A stretch of DNA of 42,500 nt from JBAUHN01 sp049680295. Lineage in GTDB: Bacteria > Pseudomonadota > Alphaproteobacteria > Rhodobacterales > Rhodobacteraceae. The stretch lies in NCBI GenBank assembly GCA_049680295.1, contig JBAUHN010000405.1, positions 1 to 42,500 on the forward strand, read 5' to 3'. The notes beneath the pieces were generated by a model. It was not told where the DNA came from and ran no database searches. It saw only the letters and a program-made list of their open reading frames with translations. Shown here piece by piece: positions 31,562 to 40,311 of the stretch; within the stretch, counting starts at the first letter, position 1, and every line of letters starts with the position of its first letter. Both the position numbers and the translations under genes were made by a program.

Positions 31562-33642
31562 GTGATCCGTCAGGCGATGTGACAATTGTACCTGTGACCA
31601 AGTCCTGGCTGGAACGGGCGTCGATTGTGTGGGTCATCCCGTTTCTGGCGCTTGTGATCGCCCTTGGCGTGGCGTGGCAGTCTTATGCCAATCGTGGCCC
31701 GCTGATTGCGATTGAATTTGAAAACGGCGCGGGAATTGCGGCGAACGCAACAGAACTGCGTTACCGCGATATTACGGTTGGTGTGGTCGAGGATCTGGAG
31801 TTTTCAGACGGGTTGCAGACGGTCGTGGCCTATGTGCGCCTAGATAAATCCGTGGCGCCCTATGTCGATCTGGGATCGACGTTTTGGGTGGTCCGGCCCG
31901 AATTGACGGCGCGGGGGGTCACCGGCCTTGATACAGTTCTGACCGGCGTGTTCATCGAAGGGTCATGGGACAGCGAAATCGGTGCGGCGCAGCAGCGGTT
32001 CAAGGGACAATCCGACGCGCCCTTGTTCCGGCCCGGCCGCGAAGGTTTGCAGATCGCGTTTCGCACCTCAGCGACCGGGCAGTTGACGGACAACAGCCCG
32101 ATCCTGTTTCGGGGTATCGAGGTCGGGCGGCTGGGCAGCGCCAAAATCTCACCTCAGGGAAATTTTGCCATCGTCGAGGCGATAATCTACGAACCGCATG
32201 GGCGGCTGATCACCCCGTCGACCCGGTTTTGGGACACTTCAGGGTTTAGCGTTTCTATTGGCCCGACCGGCGCCGAGATTGATTTTTCGTCCGTCGCGTC
32301 GCTGTTGGGCGGCGGCATCACATTCGATACATTTGTGTCTGGCGGTACGCGGGTGCCCGATGGCACCGTGTTTGAGGTCTTTGTCGATGAGGCCAGCGCG
32401 CGCAATTCCGTGTTCAATGCCTCTGAAGTTGAAACGCTGAAATTGAGCGTGGTGTTTGACGACAATATTTCAGGCCTTTCCGTGGGTGCCCCGGTGGAGC
32501 TGAGCGGGTTGAAAATCGGTGTCGTCGAGGCAGTGACAGGTATTGTCGATGAAGAAACCTTTGGCGATGCGCGGGTGCGTCTGAATGCGGTGTTGGCGAT
32601 CCAGCCGGCCGGATTGGGTTTGCAGGATGAGGTCACGCCAGATGCCGCTTTGGCATTTCTGTCGTCACGTGTGACTGACGGAATGCGGGCCAGACTGGCC
32701 TCGGCCAGCTTGTTGGTTGGCGGATTGAAGGTTCAGTTTGTCATGCTGGACGACACCCCCGGCGGCAGTATTCGCATCACAGACGATGGTGTGCCTGTCA
32801 TGCCTGCAACCAAAAGCGAAGTGTCGGATGCGGCGGCGACGGTGGAGGGTGTGTTTACCAGGTTGAACAATCTGCCGATCGAAGAACTGCTGGGCAGTGC
32901 GATCGGGTTCCTGAACAGTGCACAGGCGCTTTTGACAGACGAAGACCTGCGTGAAACACCGGGCGAAGTGCGCGGATTGCTGGGTGACGTGCGCGGCATT
33001 GTCGCGTCAGACGATATGAAGAATATCCCAGTTGCGCTGAATGCGACATTATTACGGATCGAGGCGTTGGTGGCGCAGCTTGAAACCGAAAAAGTCGTAT
33101 CGCGTGTGTCCTCTGTGCTGGATGCTGCGGCCAAAGCGGCGGCAGATGTCGGCACATCGGTCGACGGTGTTCCCGCCCTGATCGAACAACTGAACGCGGT
33201 TGCTGCCAAGGCCGACAGCTTGCCCCTGAAAGATCTGACAACGGAACTTACCGCCCTTGTCAGTTCGGCCCAGCAAGTTATCGGCACCGACGCAGCCCGG
33301 CAATTGCCTGCGGCGCTGAACAGCGCTTTGGATGAATTGAACGCGACCCTGTCTGAATTGCGCGCAGGTGGCGCGGTGCAAAATATCAATGCAACATTGT
33401 CGTCGGCACGTGATGCGGCGGATGCAGTGGCGGTATCGACCAAGGACCTGCCAGCCTTGGTTGATAAGATCACCCGCGTTTTTGAACAGGCCAGCGCCAC
33501 GATTGCAGGCTATAACAAAGGTGATGTGATCAGCCGGGACGCGCAGGCTGCCTTGCGTGACATTCAAAAAGCGGCGGATGCGGTGACGTCTCTAGCGCGG
33601 ATGCTGGAACGCAATCCCAGTGCATTAATTCGGGGGCGATGA
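31558..33642 (+). CDS. pqiB: PqiB-like MCE (MlaD) domain protein
   Basis: 694 residues. A single N-terminal transmembrane anchor (about 17-40, WVIPFLALVIALGVAW) is followed by MCE-type beta domains. The first is recognisable at ELRYRDITVGVVEDLEF, a second around LFRGIEVGRLGSAKI, and a third around ELSGLKIGVVEAVTG. About 280 residues of alpha-helical, Ala/Leu/Thr-rich periodic sequence (about 410-694) may form the needle-like helical bundle of PqiB. It is expected to span the periplasm and carry lipids between membranes. Overlaps with both neighbours are 4 nt, marking one operon. Confidence 0.87.
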   Translation: MSDPSGDVTIVPVTKSWLERASIVWVIPFLALVIALGVAWQSYANRGPLIAIEFENGAGIAANATELRYRDITVGVVEDLEFSDGLQTVVAYVRLDKSVAPYVDLGSTFWVVRPELTARGVTGLDTVLTGVFIEGSWDSEIGAAQQRFKGQSDAPLFRPGREGLQIAFRTSATGQLTDNSPILFRGIEVGRLGSAKISPQGNFAIVEAIIYEPHGRLITPSTRFWDTSGFSVSIGPTGAEIDFSSVASLLGGGITFDTFVSGGTRVPDGTVFEVFVDEASARNSVFNASEVETLKLSVVFDDNISGLSVGAPVELSGLKIGVVEAVTGIVDEETFGDARVRLNAVLAIQPAGLGLQDEVTPDAALAFLSSRVTDGMRARLASASLLVGGLKVQFVMLDDTPGGSIRITDDGVPVMPATKSEVSDAAATVEGVFTRLNNLPIEELLGSAIGFLNSAQALLTDEDLRETPGEVRGLLGDVRGIVASDDMKNIPVALNATLLRIEALVAQLETEKVVSRVSSVLDAAAKAAADVGTSVDGVPALIEQLNAVAAKADSLPLKDLTTELTALVSSAQQVIGTDAARQLPAALNSALDELNATLSELRAGGAVQNINATLSSARDAADAVAVSTKDLPALVDKITRVFEQASATIAGYNKGDVISRDAQAALRDIQKAADAVTSLARMLERNPSALIRGR

Positions 33643-34208
33643 GAATGATGAATTTGAAACTGGCCATATGCGGGGCTTTTTGTACCCTTCTGATTGGCTG
33701 TGGCACTGCGGATCGGTATACAGTGCCGCCGCCTGTTGTGACCCAGAAAATTGCCATCGCTTTCAGGTCTGTTGAGGTGCGCGATGTGTCCCTGCCCAGT
33801 TATGCGGCGGCGGATGAAATCCACCAGCAGGATGCCACCGGAAAGCTGACCAGTTCGTCGTCCGTGCTATGGGCGGACAGTCCTGAACGCGCCGTCGCGT
33901 TAGAGCTTAGCCGCAATCTGGCGCGGCTTACTTCGGCGCGGGTGGCATCAGAGCCCTGGCCGTTTGAGGCCTTTCCCGATGCCCGTCTTGAAGTCCGGTT
34001 TGAGAATATGGTTGCCGGTGCGGACGGGATATTCCGTATCTCGGGCCAGTACTTTGTTGGCGTCGAAGGTGGCCGCCGCGAAAGGTCTGGCCTGTTTGAA
34101 CTCGACGTGCCGCTGGGCCCCGCCGGCGGACCACAGGCCATCGCCGCCGCGCGCGGTCAGATCATCCTGAACCTCGCGGAATTTATCGCGCAGGACGGAT
34201 TGCGATAG
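33639..34208 (+). CDS. pqiC: PqiC-like outer-membrane lipoprotein
   Basis: 189 residues with a lipoprotein signal (MRMMNLKLAICGAFCTLLIGC; lipobox Cys21), read in two parts: a positively charged start, a hydrophobic core, then LLIGC. The mature part resembles the ABC-type transport auxiliary lipoprotein (PqiC/YmbA) family, with 'RYTVPPP', SSSVLWADSPERAVALEL and a C-terminal helix. It probably anchors the PqiB channel at the outer membrane. The ATG overlaps the pqiB stop by 4 nt. A 78-bp gap to the convergent gene shows no clear terminator. Confidence 0.83.
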   Translation: MRMMNLKLAICGAFCTLLIGCGTADRYTVPPPVVTQKIAIAFRSVEVRDVSLPSYAAADEIHQQDATGKLTSSSSVLWADSPERAVALELSRNLARLTSARVASEPWPFEAFPDARLEVRFENMVAGADGIFRISGQYFVGVEGGRRERSGLFELDVPLGPAGGPQAIAAARGQIILNLAEFIAQDGLR

Positions 34209-34286
34209 AGGGCTGAATGGGTCGGGGCAGCACGGTTGCCGCGGTGTGTTTGGGTTTCACGCTAGTTAATTCGCCTTGCTTTCCTT

Positions 34287-35546
34287 CTACCCACCAACGC
34301 CCGGAATAATCGCGCCCTGCGCATTCAGTGTTGCAACATCGAACCCGGCCAGCTTTTTGTATTTCCGGGCGTGTGCCGCCAGATCGCTGTGTGGAATGAT
34401 GTCCTCAATATCGTCGAACACGCCGCCGCAGCGGTCTTCTACCATTTGCATAACGGCGTCGGGGCCGCTGCTTCGGTTGGCAAGGGTCACAGCGTTGGTG
34501 CGTGGGCGGATTGCGGTTTCGTAAGCTAAAAGTGCGGCGGGGGTCTGGCCATGCTTGCGTACCGCAGCGCCAATCATCCGCGCGTCAATGACGGCCTGGC
34601 TGGCGCCATTTGATCCCACCGGGTAGGTCGGATGGGCCGCGTCACCCATTAGTGTCACGCGGCCCTGCGTCCAACGATCAACCGGATCGCGGTCGACCAT
34701 CGGGTATTCATAGACCGTGTCTGCGGCCCTGATCATTTTTGGCACGTCCAGCCAGTCAAATCGCCAGTCTTCAAAGGCGGGCAGAAAATCATTGAGGTCG
34801 GCGGGACGGTTCCAGTCTTCCTTGCGCCAGCCCTGAGCAGGATCGACACGCCGCTCGGCGATCCAGTTGAGCGTGACCAGCCCGGTTTCAGGATCGGGGG
34901 CGGTGATCGGATAGGTGACAATGCGCTGGGTGTCGTGGCCCGCAAGCGCCATGGCGCGACCGCCCAGAAAAGGGGCGCTGCGCGTGGTGCCGCGCCAGAG
35001 AATCGCGCCGCCCCAGATGGGTGCACCTTCGTCCGGATAGATTTGCGCGCGCAGGGCGGAATGGATGCCGTCGGCTGCGATGACGAGATTGCCATCCGCA
35101 TGGGTTGCGCCAGCGCGGGTTTTCAGATGCAAACGCGCGCTCGTCTGGGTTTGCTCAAACCCGGTTGCACGGTGTTGGGTTACGATGCAGTCAGGCCCTG
35201 CCCGGTCAATGAGTGTCTGGTAAAGCAACATTTGTAACGCACCGCGATGTACAGAGTATTGCGGCCAGTTGTATCCGGCATCAGTGCCGCGGGGTTCCGA
35301 CCAAATCTCAAGCCCGGTTTTGGTGTAAAACCCATAGCTTTGGGTGCGCAGGCCAATGTGGTCCAGCGGTGCCTTGAGCCCCAAATCAAAAAATTCGCGC
35401 ACCGCGTTGGGTTGCAGATTGATGCCAACGCCAAGGGGTTTCAGTTTCGGCACCGCCTCGTAGATGCGAAAAGGGACGTCGATTTGATGCAAGGTCAAAC
35501 CCAGCGTCAGACCGGCGATGCCTGCGCCTGCGATGACGATTGTCAT
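34287..35546 (-). CDS. FAD-dependent monooxygenase (class A flavoprotein hydroxylase)
   Basis: 419 residues. The N-terminal dinucleotide-binding motif is GAGIAGLTLGLTL (about 6-18), the conserved DG motif is VIAADGIHSALR (about 165), and the second FAD motif is GDAAHPTYPVGSNGASQA (about 310). 'GVGINLQPNAVREF' and 'SVHRGALQMLL' resemble 3-hydroxybenzoate 6-hydroxylase/PhzS-type enzymes that hydroxylate aromatic or heteroaromatic acids with NAD(P)H and O2. The start at 35546 follows the CaiB-type gene by 14 nt on the same strand, so they are co-transcribed. The substrate is not identifiable from sequence. Confidence 0.83.
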   Translation of the reverse strand: MTIVIAGAGIAGLTLGLTLHQIDVPFRIYEAVPKLKPLGVGINLQPNAVREFFDLGLKAPLDHIGLRTQSYGFYTKTGLEIWSEPRGTDAGYNWPQYSVHRGALQMLLYQTLIDRAGPDCIVTQHRATGFEQTQTSARLHLKTRAGATHADGNLVIAADGIHSALRAQIYPDEGAPIWGGAILWRGTTRSAPFLGGRAMALAGHDTQRIVTYPITAPDPETGLVTLNWIAERRVDPAQGWRKEDWNRPADLNDFLPAFEDWRFDWLDVPKMIRAADTVYEYPMVDRDPVDRWTQGRVTLMGDAAHPTYPVGSNGASQAVIDARMIGAAVRKHGQTPAALLAYETAIRPRTNAVTLANRSSGPDAVMQMVEDRCGGVFDDIEDIIPHSDLAAHARKYKKLAGFDVATLNAQGAIIPGVGG

Positions 35547-35560
35547 GTTTTGAAGTCCTT

Positions 35561-36676
35561 TCAGGTCAATACGGCGGCTTTGCGCAAGGCTAAGATACGC
35601 GCGTCTGAATAGCCGAGTTCGGTCAGGATCTGGTGGCTATCGGCCCCGGCCGCCTTTGGCGGAGAAACTGCGCCTGATGAGCGGTCAAATCGGGGGGCCG
35701 GGTTTGCCTGAAGGATGCCATTTGGGGCTGCAAAGACCGCACGCGCGGCGTTATGCGGGTGTAAAGCGGCCTCGGAGAAATCCAGCACAGGCGAGACGCA
35801 GGCGTCAGAGCCTGCAAACAATTCGGCCCACGCGTCGCGGGTTCTTGTTTTGAAAAGTGCCGTGTAGCGGGTGGCTTTTTCGGCCCATGTTGCGGGGTCG
35901 TTTTGACTGTCGGCATCGGACATTGGCAGTTCTGCGATCTTTAGAAACGCAGCAAAAAACTGTGGTTCAAGCGCGCCTAAAGCGATGAACTTACCATCGC
36001 TGCAGGTATAGCAGCGGTAGAATGGAGCGGCCCCATCAAGCCAGTTTGCGTCGCGCGATATTGACCATTGACCTTTTGCCAGCATCGTGTGGATCAGTCC
36101 CATCATCGCAGGCACGCCATCAATCATGGCGGCGTCTATGACCTGACCTTTGCCTGAAACGGCGCGTTCGATGACTGCAGACAAGACGCCAAACACCAAA
36201 AACATCGCGCCGCCGCCGTAATCTGCCACAAGGTTGAGAGGCGGGCAGGGTGGCCTGTCTGACGGGCCCATTGCGTGCAGCGCACCTGTCACAGCGAGGT
36301 AGTTTATATCGTGCCCTGCGGTTTGCGCGTCCGGGCCGGTTTGGCCCCAGCCTGTCATCCGCCCATAAATCAAGTGGTCAGGGCAATCTGCGGGGCCGAG
36401 GTTCAATCGTTCCATCACACCGGGGCGAAAGCCTTCGATCAGGATGTCGGTGGCGTTGATAAGATTGGTTGCGATCTGATGGCCGTCGGTTGATTTCAGG
36501 TCCAGTGCGATGGAGCGTTTATTGCGGCGATTGATGTCGGTGGGGTCAGGTATGCCAGACACGCGGTCGATGATGGTCACGCACGCACCCAAATCTCCCA
36601 GCAATTGACCGGCCAGTGGAACCGGGCCGAGGCCCGCAAACTCAACCACCGTGAGCGAGGTCAGAGGGCCGGTCAT
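35561..36676 (-). CDS. CaiB/BaiF family, alpha-methylacyl-CoA racemase-type protein
   Basis: 371 residues. It has the family III CoA-transferase fold with racemase-type signatures: NRRNKRSIALDLKS, GRMTGWGQTGP followed by the His of GHDINYLAVTGAL, the Asp of ADYGGGAMFLVFG, and the YTCSDGKFIALGALE stretch. These match alpha-methylacyl-CoA racemases, which epimerise 2-methylacyl-CoA thioesters from branched-chain or sterol side-chain breakdown. It lies 14 nt upstream of the flavin monooxygenase gene. True CoA-transferase activity is the alternative. Confidence 0.82.
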   Translation of the reverse strand: MTGPLTSLTVVEFAGLGPVPLAGQLLGDLGACVTIIDRVSGIPDPTDINRRNKRSIALDLKSTDGHQIATNLINATDILIEGFRPGVMERLNLGPADCPDHLIYGRMTGWGQTGPDAQTAGHDINYLAVTGALHAMGPSDRPPCPPLNLVADYGGGAMFLVFGVLSAVIERAVSGKGQVIDAAMIDGVPAMMGLIHTMLAKGQWSISRDANWLDGAAPFYRCYTCSDGKFIALGALEPQFFAAFLKIAELPMSDADSQNDPATWAEKATRYTALFKTRTRDAWAELFAGSDACVSPVLDFSEAALHPHNAARAVFAAPNGILQANPAPRFDRSSGAVSPPKAAGADSHQILTELGYSDARILALRKAAVLT

Positions 36677-36724
36677 TGGTGTGGTCTGGTGCGGTTGAGG
36701 AGCATAGGTTTAGGTCTTTTTTTT

Positions 36725-36780
36725 GGAATGGGGGCTGTCGGCCCCCAAACCCCCGACGATATTTTTGCCAATTGGAAGCG
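36725..36780. repeat. GC-rich intergenic hairpin element (Rhodobacteraceae-type)
   Basis: tgggggc (36729-36735) pairs with gccccca (36741-36747) around tgtcg, followed by aacccccgacgatattttt. I recall similar 'GGGGGC-loop-GCCCCC ... CCCCCGA-G-GATATTTTT' stretches between genes in many Rhodobacteraceae; that is memory, not a search. On the minus strand, where its flanking genes lie, an A run rather than a T run follows the stem, so it is not a canonical terminator for the aminotransferase. Confidence 0.45.
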
Positions 36781-36785
36781 GGAGG

Positions 36786-38114
36786 TTAGGTGGCAGCGAT
36801 GGCTTGGTCGATGCTGAGCGACAATTTGTCGACGAGTTCGTCAATTTGGGTGTCTTTAATGATGAAAGGCGGGGCCAGCAGCACATGGTCGCCGGATTGG
36901 CCGTCGATTGTGCCGCTCATCGGGTAGCAGATCAGACCGTTGGCAAAGGCGTGTTTTTTTAGGCGGGCTGCGAGGTTGTGTTTGCTGTCAAAGGGGGTTT
37001 TGTCATCCCGGTTAGCGACAAATTCTATCCCCTGGAAAAGGCCCCGGCCGCGGATGTCGCCGATATGGGGGTGTTGGCCGAGCCGGGTGTTGAGCGCCTG
37101 CATCAGTTTTTCACCTTGGGTTTTGGCGCTGGTAACAAGGTCGCGGTTGAGCAGGGCGGAGACAACCGCATGGCCACATGCCGCCGCTGTCGGGTGACCC
37201 ATGTAGGTATGGCCGTGCTGGAAAAACCCGGAGCCGTTGGCGATTGTGTCATAGATGGCACTTGTACACATCATCGCACCAATCGGTTGATATCCTGCGC
37301 CAAGACCTTTGGCGATGGCGGTGATATCGGGCACGACGTCGTCTTGTTCACAGGCAAAGAGCGAGCCGGTGCGCCCCATGCCGCACATCACCTCATCAAG
37401 GATCAGCAAAATCCCGTGGGCATCACAAATCTCGCGGATGCGTTTGAAATATCCCGGCGCTGCGGCAAGGGCGCCTGCTGTGGCGCCGACGACGGGTTCT
37501 GCGACAAAGGCCATAACGGTTTCCGGCCCGACGCGCTGGATTTCTGCCTCAAGCAGGTTGGCGGCGCGGATGCCGTAGTCCTCTGGGCTTTCGCCGGGGT
37601 TGCGCAGGCGGTAGTCATAGCAGGGGTCAATGTGGCTGACATCCATCAGCAGCGGGGCAAACTGGGCGCGCCGCCATGCGTTGCCGCCGGTGGCAAGGGC
37701 GCCGAGGGTGTTTCCATGATAGCTTTGCTTGCGGGCGATGATGTGGCCGCGTTTCATATCGCCGCGTTCATAGTGGTACTGGCGGGCGAGTTTCAAGGCC
37801 GCCTCCATTGCCTCGGAACCGCCAGAGACAAGATAGACACGTGAGATATCACCGGGCGCATAGTGGACCAGCAGGTCGGCCAGTTCTTCGGCCGGTTTTG
37901 AGGTGAAAAACCCGGTGTGGGCAAAGGCGAGATCGTCGAGTTGTGCCTTGATCGCGTCGATGATTTCGCGGTCGCCATGGCCAAGGCAGGATACCGCGGC
38001 CCCGCCTGACGCATCGAGGTACTGTTTGCCGCTGGCGTCTGTTAGGTAGCATCCCTGACCCGACATTGCGACCGGGGGCAGGTTTTTCGAATGGCGCGGG
38101 AAAATATGTGACAT
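36786..38114 (-). CDS. Class III (omega-type) aminotransferase
   Basis: 442 residues. Fold-type I class III features: SGGSEAMEAALKLARQY (PLP phosphate contact, about 97-113), QSYHGNTLGAL, LDEVMCGMGRTGS (PLP Asp at about 240), and the Schiff-base Lys269 in TAIAKGLGAGYQPIGA. The family includes omega-amino acid:pyruvate, taurine, adenosylmethionine and ornithine/GABA-type aminotransferases; substrate cannot be assigned. AAAGG lies 7 nt before the ATG. It is upstream of, and on the same strand as, the CaiB-type gene, with 109 bp including the GC-rich hairpin between, so it is perhaps a separate unit. It is distinct from gabT at 40312. Confidence 0.85.
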   Translation of the reverse strand: MSHIFPRHSKNLPPVAMSGQGCYLTDASGKQYLDASGGAAVSCLGHGDREIIDAIKAQLDDLAFAHTGFFTSKPAEELADLLVHYAPGDISRVYLVSGGSEAMEAALKLARQYHYERGDMKRGHIIARKQSYHGNTLGALATGGNAWRRAQFAPLLMDVSHIDPCYDYRLRNPGESPEDYGIRAANLLEAEIQRVGPETVMAFVAEPVVGATAGALAAAPGYFKRIREICDAHGILLILDEVMCGMGRTGSLFACEQDDVVPDITAIAKGLGAGYQPIGAMMCTSAIYDTIANGSGFFQHGHTYMGHPTAAACGHAVVSALLNRDLVTSAKTQGEKLMQALNTRLGQHPHIGDIRGRGLFQGIEFVANRDDKTPFDSKHNLAARLKKHAFANGLICYPMSGTIDGQSGDHVLLAPPFIIKDTQIDELVDKLSLSIDQAIAAT

Positions 38115-38499
38115 CAGGGACCTTTGGGCTGGTGTTTTGAAACCCGATGCCGACTGGCATGCGTTCCGGCGTAGCTTGCGCCCATCAGGCTGCGGTTGGC
38201 GTTTTGTCGCGTCGTTGGAACATCAACAGTACAGACAGGGACGGGGTTGGGATCAGCATATCCTATTTGCATTGGCGGTCTACCGGTTTCACTGCGCGCT
38301 TCAGGTCCCACTGCTAATCCCGGCAGGTGTTTGGCGTCACGTTTTTGCTGCTATGACAGCTTGCGCTCATTGTCGGATTACCGGATCATGTGGAAATGTT
38401 GACAACAGCCTACAGGTTTGCAGGGCTATGCGGACGGCCAAAACACAGGTTGGTTTTGATCTGGTCGTCTGCCGAACCTAACCAAAAGCGGAGCACCTG
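38115..38499. other. Gene-free divergent region
   Basis: 385 bp between two divergent genes. It must contain both promoters. A TTGACA occurs at 38399-38404 but has no properly spaced -10 element. Short open frames on both strands lack ribosome sites and family motifs. I see no RNA gene, repeat or operator that I can support here, apart from the GCGGAG ribosome site just before 38500. Confidence 0.5.
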
Positions 38500-40116
38500 A
38501 TGCCGGATTTTTCGACCCTGACACGATATACGACGTTGACGGCTGTCGCTGTGCTGGCGGGACTTTGCTTTCTTGCTGGATTGATCTTTAGCAGTTGGTT
38601 GTTTTTGCCTTGTGCTGTTTTCGCAGCTCTGACTGTGCTTGGGTTGTATGATTTGCGTCAACCGCATCATTCCATTTTGCGCAATTACCCGGTTTTGGGC
38701 CATATGCGGTTTTTGTTCGAAGGCATCCGCCCTGAAATTCGCCAATATCTGATTGAAAGCGATCAGGATGAGGAACCCTTTAGTCGGGATGCCCGCAGTT
38801 TGGTGTATCAGCGCGCCAAGGGACAAGAGGACAAGCGGCCATTTGGCACAAGATTGCGGGTCTATGATGCAGGCTATGCCTGGGTGACGCATTCGGTACA
38901 GCCCATACATATTGAGGACACGGATTTTCGTATTCGAATCGGCGGGGATGCCTGCAAACAGCCCTATTTGGCGTCGATTTATAACATCTCGGCGATGAGC
39001 TTTGGATCGTTGTCGGGCAATGCCATTCAGGCCTTGAATACGGGGGCGAAACTGGGCGGGTTTGCCCATGACACCGGCGAGGGCAGCGTTAGTAAATATC
39101 ACCGCGCGGGCGGGGGTGATCTGATCTATCAGGTGGCGTCGGGGTATTTTGGCTGCCGCGCTGCGGATGGGACTTTTGACGCGGACAAGTTTGCCAAAAC
39201 CGCTGCCAGCGATCAGATCAAGATGATTGAACTAAAGCTTAGTCAGGGCGCCAAACCGGGGCATGGTGGTATGTTGCCTGCGTCCAAGATCAGCCCGGAA
39301 ATTTCCGAGGCACGCGGCGTGCCGATGGGGCAGGACTGCATATCGCCTGCTGCGCATTCGGCATTTTCGACGCCGATTGAGATGATGCAGTTTTTGGGGC
39401 GTTTACGTGAACTATCGGATGGAAAACCGGTTGGTTTCAAGTTGTGTATCGGCCACCGTCGCGAATTCATGTGTATGGTCAAGGCGATGCTGGAAACCGG
39501 GATTGCGCCGGATTTTATTGTGGTTGATGGCACCGAGGGCGGCACCGGGGCCGCACCATTAGAGTTCTCCAATCACGTCGGGATGCCGATGGCTGAGGGT
39601 TTGACGTTTGTTCACAACACCCTGCGCGGTGCCGGTATCCGCGATCAGGTCAAGGTTGGGGCGGCGGGCAAAGTTGTCAGCTCATTCGATATTGCACGGG
39701 CCTTGGCCATGGGGGCCGACTGGTGCAATTCGGGGCGCGGTTTCATGTTTGCGGTGGGCTGCATTCAGGCGCAGGCCTGCCACACAAACCACTGTCCCGT
39801 GGGGGTCGCCACGCAAGATCCGATACGTCAGCGCGCGTTGGATGTCGGGTCCAAAAGCAAGCGCGTCGCGCGGTTTCACAACAACACGTTAAAGGCGCTG
39901 GGCGAAATGACCGGGGCTGCGGGCTTGACCGATCCCAGTGGGTTCTTGCCGCATCACCTTATGGTGCGCAGGGGCGATACGACAATGGCAACCGGCAATG
40001 ACGTCTACCCCTATTTGCCCGAAGGATTTTTACTGACAAAGACGGGAAAAATCGGCGCGGATTACCGTGAGAGGTGGTCAAGAGCCAGCGCCGAGAGCTT
40101 TGCGCCCCACGACTAA
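38500..40116 (+). CDS. Membrane-anchored stand-alone glutamate synthase-domain (FMN/3Fe-4S) protein
   Basis: 538 residues. Two hydrophobic segments at the N-terminus (about 12-31 and 33-50) precede a glutamate-synthase central/FMN-binding barrel: ISAMSFGSLSGNAIQALN, GEGSVSKYH, KPGHGGMLPASKI, DGTEGGTGAAP and KVGAAGKVVSSFDIARALAMGAD in short blocks. The C-x5-C-x4-C motif GCIQAQACHTNHCPVG would bind a 3Fe-4S cluster as in GltB. The amidotransferase and GXGXG domains of full GltB are absent. Such proteins are annotated only as FMN-binding glutamate synthase family; an N-methylglutamate synthase C-subunit-like role is possible but its partner subunits are not nearby. A GCGGAG ribosome site supports the ATG. 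Confidence 0.85.
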   Translation: MPDFSTLTRYTTLTAVAVLAGLCFLAGLIFSSWLFLPCAVFAALTVLGLYDLRQPHHSILRNYPVLGHMRFLFEGIRPEIRQYLIESDQDEEPFSRDARSLVYQRAKGQEDKRPFGTRLRVYDAGYAWVTHSVQPIHIEDTDFRIRIGGDACKQPYLASIYNISAMSFGSLSGNAIQALNTGAKLGGFAHDTGEGSVSKYHRAGGGDLIYQVASGYFGCRAADGTFDADKFAKTAASDQIKMIELKLSQGAKPGHGGMLPASKISPEISEARGVPMGQDCISPAAHSAFSTPIEMMQFLGRLRELSDGKPVGFKLCIGHRREFMCMVKAMLETGIAPDFIVVDGTEGGTGAAPLEFSNHVGMPMAEGLTFVHNTLRGAGIRDQVKVGAAGKVVSSFDIARALAMGADWCNSGRGFMFAVGCIQAQACHTNHCPVGVATQDPIRQRALDVGSKSKRVARFHNNTLKALGEMTGAAGLTDPSGFLPHHLMVRRGDTTMATGNDVYPYLPEGFLLTKTGKIGADYRERWSRASAESFAPHD

Positions 40117-40123
40117 AGCGCAG

Positions 40124-40162
40124 GCGGGGGCAGGAATTTGATCCTGCCCCCGCTTGGGTTTT
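40124..40162 (+). terminator. Strong Rho-independent terminator
   Basis: gcgggggcagga (40124-40135) and tcctgcccccgc (40142-40153) form a perfect 12-bp GC-rich stem with a 6-nt loop, followed by TTGGGTTTT. It lies 8 nt after the stop of the glutamate-synthase-domain gene and should end that transcript. Confidence 0.85.
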
Positions 40163-40201
40163 GACGACACCGCGAAAGGCAGAAACCGCCGCGATGTCTT
40201 T

Positions 40202-40305
40202 TTAGAGCGCCCCGCCTTAAACATGTTTCACTTGTTCGCTGCCTTCGCTTGCGGCTCAACGCGAAAAGTGATGCTTAATGGCTCAGGTTAAAGGCGGGAC
40301 GCTTT
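40202..40305. repeat. Dispersed palindromic repeat, copy 2 (MITE-like)
   Basis: Second copy of the 104-nt element at 2037-2140, with about 8 differences. The ends form imperfect 17-bp terminal inverted repeats: AGCGCCCCGCCTTAAAC (40206-40222) and GTTAAAGGCGGGACGCT (40287-40303), which pair at 15 of 17 positions. TTAG directly flanks both sides (40202-40205 and 40304-40307), resembling a target duplication. Inner arms tcacttgttcgc / gcgaaaagtga extend the fold. As with copy 1, it sits within 10 bp of the stop codon of a minus-strand gene, here gabT. Confidence 0.82.
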
Positions 40306-40311
40306 AGTGTT

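Noticed and set aside
31860..33567. Long minus-strand ORFs across pqiB (up to 255 codons)
   Set aside because: Ser/Thr/Ala-rich low-complexity shadows of the repetitive helical region of pqiB, without start signals.
36729..36747. Terminator for the class III aminotransferase
   Set aside because: The stem is strong, but on the minus strand it is followed by A residues rather than T residues. It fits better as a generic GC-rich intergenic element.
38137..38481. 114-codon ORF in the gene-free region
   Set aside because: Atypical composition (rich in Cys, Trp, His and Arg), no ribosome site and no family resemblance.
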